Origin: Actinomycetota bacterium | GTDB lineage: Bacteria > Actinomycetota > Actinomycetes > Streptosporangiales > Streptosporangiaceae | Reading direction: 5' to 3' | Length of the DNA: 10,499 nucleotides | Assembly (NCBI GenBank): GCA_003140115.1 | Contig: PLIQ01000365.1 | Span: forward strand, 1 to 10,499 | In this document: positions 6,001 to 10,499 of the stretch, piece after piece | Layout of the letters: every line of letters begins with the position of its first letter | Numbering within the stretch: position 1 is the first letter of the stretch | Notes under the pieces: generated by a model | What the model saw: only the letters and a program-made list of their open reading frames with translations | Told to the model about the DNA's origin: nothing | The model's database searches: none | Translations under genes and position numbers: made by a program

Positions 6001-7539
6001 TTATTCCCCGCTGGCGTGCAGCCGGGCCTTGATCTCCGGCTTCAGGACCTTGCCGACCTTGGAGCGGGGCAGGTCGGGCCAGACTTCGACCTGCTTAGGG
6101 GCCTTCACGCTGCCGAGGCGTTCCTTGACAAAGGCGCGCACGTCGTCGGCGGTCACGGCCTGGCCGGGCCGTAGCTGGAGGACCGCGGTGACCCGCTCAC
6201 CCCACTTGTCGTCGGGCAGGCCGAGGACGGCGCAGTCCTGGACGGCGGGATGTGCGAGGAGGACCTGCTCGACCTCGGCGGAGTAGACGTTGAAGCCGCC
6301 GGTGATGATCATGTCCTTGGCGCGGTCGACGATGAACAGGTAGCCGTCGTCGTCGAGGTAGCCGATATCCCCGGTGTGATGCCAGCCGTACCGGGCGGCT
6401 TCCGCGGAGGCCTGCGGGTTCTTGTAGTAGCCGGCCATGACCAGCGAGCCGCGGATCACGATCTCGCCCCGCTCGCCCCGGCCGAGCAGGTGACCCTCGT
6501 CGTCCATGACGGCGACGGTGGTGAGCGGGGTGGGCCGCCCGGCCGAGGACAGCCGCTCGGTGGCGAGCGAGCCGTCGTCGCGGAAGTGGTCGGCCGGGGC
6601 CAGGGTGGAGATCATCATCGGCGCCTCGGACTGGCCGAACAGCTGGCCGAGCACCGGGCCGATCCTGGTCAGGGCCTCCTCCAGGCGGGTCGCCGACATC
6701 GGAGCCGCGCCGTACCACAGGCACTGCAGGCTGGTCAGGTCGGTCCCGGCCAGGCCGGGGTGATCCAGGAGCATGTAGATCAGCGTCGGCGGCAGGAACG
6801 TGTGGGTGATCTTGCTGTTTTCGATCAGGGCCAGGAAGTCGGTCAGGTCAGGCTTGGGCATGATGACGATCTCGCCGCCGAGCGTCATGACCGGGAAGCA
6901 CAGCACCCCGGCCGCATGGGTCAGCGGCGCGAGGGCCAGGTAACGCGGGCGCGGGCGGAACGGATAGCTCATCAGCGTCAGTGCGGCCATCGTCTCGATG
7001 TTGCGGCCGGTGAGCATGACGCCCTTCGGGCGGCCGGTGGTACCCCCGGTGCCGACCAGCATGATGACGTCGTCGGCCGGCTCGGCCTGCCACGGTTCGG
7101 CGGGCTCGGAGCCGATCCACAGGTCGAAGGGGGTGGCACCGGAGGGCTCACCGTCGAGGCACACCAGGGTGGTCAGCCTGGGCAGGTCGGGCCGGATCTT
7201 GGCGACCAGCGGGGCGAACGCGGCCTGGAAGATCAGGCACGTGCAGTCGAAGTAGTCCAGCAGGTCGCGGTTCTCGGCCGCCTCGTTGCGCGGGTTGACC
7301 GGGCACCACACCGCGCCCGCCCGGGAGATGCCGAACACGCAGGAAAACGCGTCCGGGTCGTTGGCGGACAAGATGGCAACCTTGTCGCCGGGCCCGACCC
7401 CGGACCGGTCAAGCGCACGAGCGACCCGCCAGGACAGCCGCTGGACGTCGAAGTAGGTCAGCGTGCGCCCGTCCATGGTCAGGCACGGCGCCTCCTGGCC
7501 CAGGGAGGCGCCCTTGTCGAGGTAGTCGATCAGGCGCAC
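6001..7539 (-). CDS. Acyl-CoA synthetase / AMP-dependent acid-CoA ligase
   Basis: A 512-residue class I adenylate-forming enzyme, which activates a carboxylic acid to an acyl-AMP and then a CoA thioester. The core motifs are present in order: the phosphate-binding loop TGGTTGRPKGV (164-174), LFGQSEAP (300-307), WHHTGDIGYLDDDGY (386-400, ATP-ribose Asp391), R406 in IVDRAKD, the GGFNVY hinge region (414-419), and the catalytic Lys K497 in PRSKVGKVLK. Length fits the short and medium-chain or aryl acid ligase group, not the longer fatty-acid enzymes. The substrate cannot be deduced. The GTG start at 7539 has only a weak purine stretch ahead, but it lies 10 bases after the dehydrogenase stop, so translation is probably coupled. 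It is likely co-transcribed with that gene and works on its product or substrate. Confidence 0.93.
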   Translation of the reverse strand: MRLIDYLDKGASLGQEAPCLTMDGRTLTYFDVQRLSWRVARALDRSGVGPGDKVAILSANDPDAFSCVFGISRAGAVWCPVNPRNEAAENRDLLDYFDCTCLIFQAAFAPLVAKIRPDLPRLTTLVCLDGEPSGATPFDLWIGSEPAEPWQAEPADDVIMLVGTGGTTGRPKGVMLTGRNIETMAALTLMSYPFRPRPRYLALAPLTHAAGVLCFPVMTLGGEIVIMPKPDLTDFLALIENSKITHTFLPPTLIYMLLDHPGLAGTDLTSLQCLWYGAAPMSATRLEEALTRIGPVLGQLFGQSEAPMMISTLAPADHFRDDGSLATERLSSAGRPTPLTTVAVMDDEGHLLGRGERGEIVIRGSLVMAGYYKNPQASAEAARYGWHHTGDIGYLDDDGYLFIVDRAKDMIITGGFNVYSAEVEQVLLAHPAVQDCAVLGLPDDKWGERVTAVLQLRPGQAVTADDVRAFVKERLGSVKAPKQVEVWPDLPRSKVGKVLKPEIKARLHASGE

Positions 7540-7549
7540 TGTCTCTGGC

Positions 7550-8353
7550 TCACATGCCCATGCCGCCGTCGACGGGCAGGCCCGCGCCGGTGATGAAGCG
7601 GGCCGCGTCAGAGGCGAGGAACACCACCGCGTCGGCCATGTCCGCCACCTCGCCGAGGCGGCCCTGCGGGGTAAGGCCCACCACGGTGCCGATCGCCTCT
7701 TCCACGCTGGGGAACAGCCCGAGCGTCACCACGTCCTGGGCCAGCTGACTGCCCATCTCGGTGGGAACGAGGCCGGGATAGATGCAATTCACCCGGACGC
7801 CGTAGCCGAGCTTGCCGGACTCCATGGCGGCCACCCGGGTCAGCCGGTCGATCGCGGACTTCGTCGCGGAGTAGACCGCGATGCCGGGGAAGGCGATGGT
7901 GGCGGCGACCGAGGCGATGTTGACCACCGCGCCGCCGCGGCCCGCGGGGCCGTCCGGGCGCATGGCGCGGAAGGCGTGCTTGAGGCCCAGCGAGGTGCCC
8001 AGCACGTTCACTTCGAGCATCCGGCGGACGTCGTCCGGGTCCAGGTCGACGACCAGGCTGGTGACCTCGAGCCCGGCGTTGTTGACCAGGATGTCCAGGC
8101 CGCCCAGTTCGCGGATCGTGTCGGAGACCGCCAGCTCCCAGCTCGCATCGTTGGTCACGTCGAGCGGGAGAAACGAGGCGGTGGCGCCGGACTTCTTGAG
8201 CTCGTCGGCGGTCGCCTGGCCGAGGTCTTCGCGTATGTCGCCGATGACCACGGCCGCTCCGGCCCGGGCCAGCGCGGCGGCCATCCCGGCGCCGAGACCG
8301 CGAGCCCCGCCGGTGACCAGGGCCTTGCGTCCGGTCAGGTCGTACACGCTCAT
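7550..8353 (-). CDS. SDR-family NAD-dependent oxidoreductase
   Basis: This 267-residue classical short-chain dehydrogenase interconverts a hydroxyl and a keto group. The cofactor loop TGGARGLG (14-21), NNAG (91-94) and the catalytic tetrad N116, S148, Y161 and K165 (YSATK) are all present. D39 at the end of the second beta strand favours NAD over NADP. The C-terminus (ITGAGLPVDGGMGM) is the standard SDR ending. The ATG at 8353 has GAGGAG 7 bases ahead, a good ribosome binding site. It appears to be the first gene of a minus-strand operon with the acyl-CoA synthetase. Similar SDR/CoA-ligase pairs occur in degradation of steroids, bile acids, terpenoids and alicyclic acids, but nothing here selects among them. 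Confidence 0.94.
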   Translation of the reverse strand: MSVYDLTGRKALVTGGARGLGAGMAAALARAGAAVVIGDIREDLGQATADELKKSGATASFLPLDVTNDASWELAVSDTIRELGGLDILVNNAGLEVTSLVVDLDPDDVRRMLEVNVLGTSLGLKHAFRAMRPDGPAGRGGAVVNIASVAATIAFPGIAVYSATKSAIDRLTRVAAMESGKLGYGVRVNCIYPGLVPTEMGSQLAQDVVTLGLFPSVEEAIGTVVGLTPQGRLGEVADMADAVVFLASDAARFITGAGLPVDGGMGM

Positions 8354-8444
8354 GCTGCATCTCCTCTGTGAGACGGCGATGGCCTGCGGCGCGTGGCCTG
8401 GGCCATGCGACGTAGATCACAGCCTAACCCTCGACGGCCTGTTC

Positions 8445-8459
8445 CAGCAGGCCCTGCTG
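8445..8459. repeat. Perfect hyphenated palindrome, operator candidate
   Basis: CAGCAGG-C-CCTGCTG has 7-base arms around a single base. It lies about 92 bases upstream of the SDR start and 170 bases upstream of the sigma-factor start. It could be a repressor site or part of a hairpin; neither gene has a clearly placed promoter relative to it. Confidence 0.45.
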
Positions 8460-8549
8460 AATCAGCTGGCCGGTGGAGGTTTTGGTGCCGTCGTGCGACT
8501 AAACGGCGTGATTCTTCGCTGTCCCGCGGCGATACCGGCGACCTTCGAC

Positions 8550-8555
8550 TACCTT
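8550..8555 (+). promoter_or_regulatory. Possible -10 box for the sigma-factor operon
   Basis: TACCTT fits TANNNT and lies 7 bases before GTG 8563, so transcription may begin there, about 66 bases ahead of the sigma-factor start. No good -35 is visible. If correct, the mRNA would begin with a six-codon frame. Weakly supported. Confidence 0.25.
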
Positions 8556-8617
8556 TGCGCCCGTGACCAGTGCGGCGGTCTAGCCGGTACAGCGGCGATA
8601 CTGGTGGCTATGGGCGC

Positions 8618-8622
8618 GGAGG
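8618..8622 (+). promoter_or_regulatory. Ribosome binding site fixing the first sigma-factor start
   Basis: GGAGG lies 6 bases ahead of GTG 8629. This selects the GTG over the out-of-frame ATG that begins at 8610 and over later codons. Confidence 0.7.
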
Positions 8623-8628
8623 TGGGCG

Positions 8629-9198
8629 GTGGGTGATGACAGATTCACACCCGACGACGCCGACGAACTCGCCCGCTGCTTCGTGGCGCACGCGCCCAGG
8701 CTGTTCGGCCACGCCTGCGTGCTGGCCCGCGGCGACCGGGCGCAGGCCGAAGACCTGGTGCAGGCCACCTTCGAGGCCGCGGCCCGGGCCTGGCAGACGC
8801 TGCGAGGCCTGGCCGAAGGGCAGCTCCGGGGCTGGCTGTGGACCACGCTGGACCATCTGGCGGCGAGCAGCTTCCGCCGCGAGGCCGCGTTCCGCGACCG
8901 GCTGGCCAGAATCGAGGCCCGCTACCGCAAGACCCCGGCCGACCCTTCGGAACAGGCCTTCTCCTCGATCGTGCTGGAGCGATGCTGGCGGATCATCCAG
9001 GAGATGCCGGAGCGGCAGCACGCGGTCGCCTTGCTGCGCTGGCGGCTGGACATGAAGGAAGCCGAGATCGCCGAGATCCTCGGCATGGCCGAGACGACGG
9101 TCAGCACACAGCTGCACCGGGCGCGGCGCAAGCTGATCGCGCAGCTGGGACCCGATCACCCGTTCCCTTATGACGATCCGCAAGGACCATCGTCATGA
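8629..9198 (+). CDS. ECF-like sigma-70 family RNA polymerase sigma factor (first of a tandem pair)
   Basis: The 189-residue protein has the two-domain layout of extracytoplasmic-function sigma factors. Region 2 spans about residues 14-85 and includes RAQAEDLVQATFEAAARAW, the helix that contacts core polymerase and the -10 element. A short linker follows. Region 4 spans about 110-172, with MPERQHAVALLRWRLDMKEA and the helix-turn-helix EIAEILGMAETTVSTQLHRA, which reads the -35 element. There is no N- or C-terminal extension. It should direct polymerase to a specific regulon, so far unknown. Its TGA overlaps the ATG of a second sigma gene (ATGA at 9195-9198), implying coupled translation. No zinc-finger anti-sigma gene follows, which is unusual for this class. 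The signal it responds to cannot be deduced. Confidence 0.92.
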   Translation: MGDDRFTPDDADELARCFVAHAPRLFGHACVLARGDRAQAEDLVQATFEAAARAWQTLRGLAEGQLRGWLWTTLDHLAASSFRREAAFRDRLARIEARYRKTPADPSEQAFSSIVLERCWRIIQEMPERQHAVALLRWRLDMKEAEIAEILGMAETTVSTQLHRARRKLIAQLGPDHPFPYDDPQGPSS

Positions 9199-9881
9199 GG
9201 GACCGCGGCGGAACCGGCAGCTCGCGGGAGGACTCGCGCGAGGATGAGTTGCTGTCCGGCCTCTATCAGCAGGTCGCCGAGACGCAGGAGCCGCAGTTCG
9301 CGGCGGGCTATGACCTCCAGGCGGGCCTGGACCGGTACCGAGGCTGGCTCGGTGAGCACAGCGAGGCGGCCGCGCGCCCGGGGCGCCCGGAGTGGAGCGC
9401 GGACCTCGCGGTCATCGAGCTGTACACCACGCAGTACAAGGCGCTGGTCCGGCTGGCCGCCATGCTGGTCCGGGACACCCAGACCGCCGAGGAGGTCGTC
9501 CAGGACGCGTTCATCGCGATGCACGACGGATGGCACCGCCTGAAGGACGCCGAGAAGGCGCTCGCCTACCTACGCCAGGCCGTGGTGAACCGATCCCGGT
9601 CCGTCCTGCGCCACCGGGTGGTGATCGAGAAGAATGCACCGAAACCGCCGCCGGATATGCCGAGCGCCGAACACGGGGCCATGGCCCTGTTCGAGCGTTC
9701 CGCGGTGATCGCCGCGCTCCGCGACCTGCCCGAACGGCAGCGGGAGGCGCTCGTCCTGCGCTACTACGGGGACCTGTCCGAAGCGCAGATCGCGGGCGCG
9801 ATGCGGATCAGCCGCGGCGCGGTGAAAAGTCATACCGCGCGGGCCATGGCCGCCCTGCGAGCGGCCCTGGAGGACGACTAG
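9195..9881 (+). CDS. SigE-like ECF sigma factor with ~70-residue N-terminal extension (second of the pair)
   Basis: This 228-residue protein is a second, clearly different sigma factor. Region 2 is about residues 74-143 (ELYTTQYKALVRLAAMLV, then AEEVVQDAFIAMHDGW). Region 4 is about 170-224 (LPERQREALVLRYYGDLSEA, then ISRGAVKSHTARAMAALRAA). Both resemble the actinobacterial SigE-family annotation group. Residues 1-70 are an extra acidic segment with a predicted amphipathic stretch, YDLQAGLDRYRGWLGEH (39-55), not part of the sigma fold. The motif resembles segments I associate with other actinobacterial regulatory proteins, so it may be a protein-interaction or regulatory element. The ATG start overlaps the upstream stop and has AAGGA 8 bases ahead. 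The gene ends 20 bases before the stop of the convergent repeat-protein gene. An anti-sigma partner is not evident. Confidence 0.92.
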   Translation: MRDRGGTGSSREDSREDELLSGLYQQVAETQEPQFAAGYDLQAGLDRYRGWLGEHSEAAARPGRPEWSADLAVIELYTTQYKALVRLAAMLVRDTQTAEEVVQDAFIAMHDGWHRLKDAEKALAYLRQAVVNRSRSVLRHRVVIEKNAPKPPPDMPSAEHGAMALFERSAVIAALRDLPERQREALVLRYYGDLSEAQIAGAMRISRGAVKSHTARAMAALRAALEDD

Positions 9882-9894
9882 CTACCGAGCCTGC

Positions 9895-9906
9895 GCTGAG
9901 CTCAGC
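9895..9906. repeat. 12-base perfect palindrome between convergent genes
   Basis: GCTGAGCTCAGC is a perfect self-complementary sequence. It lies between the second sigma gene and the repeat-protein gene and includes the latter's TGA stop (9902-9904). It may help end transcription from both sides, but it has no loop and no T-tract, so it is a weak candidate. Confidence 0.3.
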
Positions 9907-10126
9907 TCGACCCGTGACCCAGTACGTCGGTGCCGCCCTGTTCGGCGCCCAGCTCATCGGTGCTGCCGGCCTCGGGGCCCAGCTCATCGGTGCCGCCGGC
10001 CTCGGGGCCCAGCTCATCGGTGCCGCCCTGTTCGGCGCCCAGTATGTCGGTGCCGCCCGCTTCGGCTCCGAGCACATCGGAACTCACATACTCGCGCTCA
10101 TCCCTGGCCGGGGAATCAGATGTCAT
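9902..10126 (-). CDS. Small acidic decapeptide-repeat protein (74 residues), unidentified
   Basis: I do not recognise this protein. After a 15-residue N-terminus (TSDSPARDEREYVSS) it consists of six units of a decapeptide, consensus (G/S)TD(E/V/I)LG(A/P)E(A/Q)G. The DxLG element recurs every 10 residues from 17-20 to 67-70, and the protein ends HGSS. It has 18 acidic residues against two Arg and one His, no Cys, no Trp and one Tyr. It is predicted to be soluble and either disordered or a repetitive turn structure, with no signal peptide or membrane segment. The strand is decided by AAGGAGG at 10138-10132, five bases before the ATG. The repeat unit is 30 bp, so all frames on both strands look repetitive and repetition alone does not prove coding. 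It converges on the sigma-factor pair and is divergent from the response-regulator gene. Function is unknown; a scaffold, regulatory peptide or modified-peptide precursor are all only possibilities. Confidence 0.72.
   Translation of the reverse strand: MTSDSPARDEREYVSSDVLGAEAGGTDILGAEQGGTDELGPEAGGTDELGPEAGSTDELGAEQGGTDVLGHGSS
9931..10080. repeat. Five in-frame 30-bp tandem repeats in A-B-B-A-C order
   Basis: Units begin at 9931, 9961, 9991, 10021 and 10051, with a partial unit before them. Units 1 and 4 share CCCTGTTCGGCGCCCAG (A). Units 2 and 3 share CCGGCCTCGGGGCCCAG and differ from each other at one base (B). Unit 5 is more diverged. There are no spacers. The period of 10 codons keeps the reading frame of the small acidic protein through any unit gain or loss. 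Confidence 0.9.
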
Positions 10127-10131
10127 CGTGG

Positions 10132-10138
10132 CCTCCTT
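10132..10138 (-). promoter_or_regulatory. Strong ribosome binding site for the repeat protein
   Basis: On the minus strand AAGGAGG, nearly the full anti-16S complement, lies five bases ahead of the ATG at 10126. It is the best ribosome binding site in the window and is the main evidence that the repeat is translated on this strand. Confidence 0.75.
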
Positions 10139-10156
10139 CGGCGTTGTCCGGCCTCA

Positions 10157-10187
10157 AGTCTTCCCATCCGCAGTCTTTCCCATCCGC
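10157..10187. repeat. Tandem 15/16-base repeat upstream of the repeat-protein gene
   Basis: AGTCTTCCCATCCGC (10157-10171) is followed directly by AGTCTTTCCCATCCGC (10172-10187), identical except for one extra T. It lies 31-61 bases upstream of the repeat-protein start, in the region where its promoter or 5' leader should be. A regulator binding site or a slippage duplication are both possible. Confidence 0.6.
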
Positions 10188-10256
10188 CGGGCAGCCGCCA
10201 GCGTTTACCCGGGGGGAAGTACCACGGCCGTTCGGCATAAATAGGCCTGTCCGAGA

Positions 10257-10283
10257 CGGTACCCCCGCACCTTCCTCGGTACC
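10257..10283. promoter_or_regulatory. Pair of CGGTACC sites 20 bases apart upstream of the response-regulator gene
   Basis: CGGTACC occurs at 10257-10263 and 10277-10283, a spacing of about two helical turns that puts both on the same DNA face. The second copy covers the expected -35 position of the TACTAT promoter. The core GGTACC is self-complementary, so each could be a half-turn or full dimer site. The element could bind an activator; this is inferred from position only. Confidence 0.35.
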
Positions 10284-10298
10284 GCCGCGGGGCCGACC

Positions 10299-10304
10299 TA
10301 CTAT
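10299..10304 (+). promoter_or_regulatory. Leaderless-type -10 box for the response-regulator gene
   Basis: TACTAT is followed by 7 bases and then ATG 10312, the spacing expected for a leaderless transcript. There is no Shine-Dalgarno sequence. An in-frame ATG also occurs at 10303, but it overlaps this box and would not be on a transcript that starts at 10312. Confidence 0.5.
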
Positions 10305-10311
10305 GGGCGGT

Positions 10312-10499
10312 ATGACCGCTCAGGACGAGACGAGCCGCGCTGCGATCCTCACCGTTGACGACGACCCGGGCGTGTCCCGTGCGGTCGCCCGTGACCTGCG
10401 GCGACAGTACGGTGCCCGGTACCGGATCGTGCGGGCCGAGTCCGCCTCGGACGGGCTGGACGCGCTGCGGCAGATGAAGCTGCGCGGGGACGTGGTGGC
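10312..10499 (+). CDS. Response regulator receiver domain, probably fused to thioredoxin-disulfide reductase (3' truncated)
   Basis: Only the first 62 codons are in the window. They encode an N-terminal CheY-like receiver domain: ILTVDDDPGVSRAVARDLRR carries the acidic cluster (residues about 15-17) that binds magnesium, and the phospho-acceptor Asp would lie beyond the edge. The stretch RAESASDGLDALRQMKLRGD strongly resembles the start of actinobacterial proteins annotated as fused response regulator/thioredoxin-disulfide reductase, in which this receiver is joined to an FAD/NAD-binding domain. I assign the fusion from resemblance only, since the reductase part is not visible. The start is chosen by the TACTAT box 7 bases ahead. 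The gene is divergent from the decapeptide-repeat gene, with 185 bases between them that hold two repeat sets. Confidence 0.7.
   Translation, partial: MTAQDETSRAAILTVDDDPGVSRAVARDLRRQYGARYRIVRAESASDGLDALRQMKLRGDVV

Larger units (their letters stand above)
8354..8628. other. Divergent intergenic region with inverted and direct repeats
   Basis: This is the longest gene-free stretch. It separates the divergent SDR and sigma-factor genes and has lower GC than its surroundings. It contains a 15-base palindrome (8445-8459), a second overlapping inverted repeat (GGCCTG, six bases, CAGGCC at 8436-8453), and two copies of GCGGCGATAC (8526-8535 and 8592-8601, 66 bases apart). A TACCTT box (8550-8555) lies 7 bases before a GTG that opens a six-codon frame (MTSAAV, stop 8581-8583); this could be a promoter with a tiny leader peptide. 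No convincing protein gene is present. Confidence 0.5.

Noticed and set aside
6250..7593. Long open frame opposite the acyl-CoA synthetase
   Set aside because: Expected in high-GC DNA. The minus-strand frame carries all adenylate-forming enzyme motifs; this one has low-complexity Arg/Gly/Val-rich sequence only.
8379..8636. Possible 85-codon plus-strand gene upstream of the first sigma factor
   Set aside because: Third-position GC is far lower than in the real genes here, the composition is Gly/Ala/Cys-rich without recognisable motifs, no good ribosome binding site precedes it, and it overlaps the sigma start.
9931..10080. CRISPR-like array
   Set aside because: The 30-bp units are directly adjacent with no unique spacers, and they vary between copies. 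They are in-frame coding repeats.
9902..10126. Firm assignment of the repeat protein as a graspetide precursor
   Set aside because: There is only one Thr/Ser per unit, the characteristic leader motif is not visible and no ATP-grasp enzyme is present. Kept only as a hypothesis to test.
9392..10240. Long plus-strand open frame reading through the 30-bp repeats, giving a glycine/alanine-rich decapeptide repeat (GAQLIGAAGL type)
   Set aside because: It starts inside the second sigma gene with no ribosome binding site of its own, and its repetition follows automatically from a 30-bp unit. The minus-strand frame has the strong ribosome binding site.

Overview
The window is high-GC DNA from an actinomycete (Actinomycetota). 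The evidence is strong G/C bias at third codon positions, frequent GTG starts, several promoters placed for leaderless transcripts, a DinB-fold protein of the mycothiol-dependent type, and families typical of that phylum. I cannot name the genus from sequence alone. No tRNA, rRNA, CRISPR array, insertion sequence or phage gene is visible. No gene-free stretch exceeds 300 bases; the longest is 8354-8628 (275 bases).

Layout. (1) 1-2089, plus strand: the C-terminal part of a type-II-like L-asparaginase, a short hairpin, then a 495-residue protein I cannot assign, whose last ~45 residues resemble DUF1841. (2) 2091-4027: a MocR-type (GntR helix-turn-helix plus PLP aminotransferase fold) regulator, divergent from an AhpD/carboxymuconolactone-decarboxylase-like protein. 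Their 47-base spacer holds a direct-repeat operator candidate and two leaderless-type -10 boxes. (3) 8353 down to 4039, minus strand: short-chain dehydrogenase, acyl-CoA synthetase, MFS exporter and DinB/maleylpyruvate-isomerase-like protein. The first two are 10 bases apart and the last two 18 bases apart. A perfect TetR-type palindrome lies just before the exporter gene, so the exporter and DinB gene probably have their own control. Together they suggest oxidation and CoA activation of an organic acid or alcohol, coupled to efflux and thiol-dependent detoxification; the substrate is unknown. (4) 8629-9881, plus strand: two different ECF-like sigma factors in tandem, overlapping by ATGA, with no anti-sigma gene in view. 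(5) 9902-10126, minus strand: a 74-residue, very acidic protein made of decapeptide repeats, with a near-perfect ribosome binding site, convergent with the sigma pair. (6) 10312 to the end: the receiver-domain start of a protein that resembles the actinobacterial fused response regulator/thioredoxin-disulfide reductase.

The most unusual part is 8354-10311: paired overlapping sigma genes, the decapeptide-repeat protein encoded by 30-bp repeats in an A-B-B-A order, and two sets of spaced repeats upstream of the flanking genes. Most of the rest is ordinary actinobacterial metabolism and regulation, with well-resolved promoter and operator architecture.
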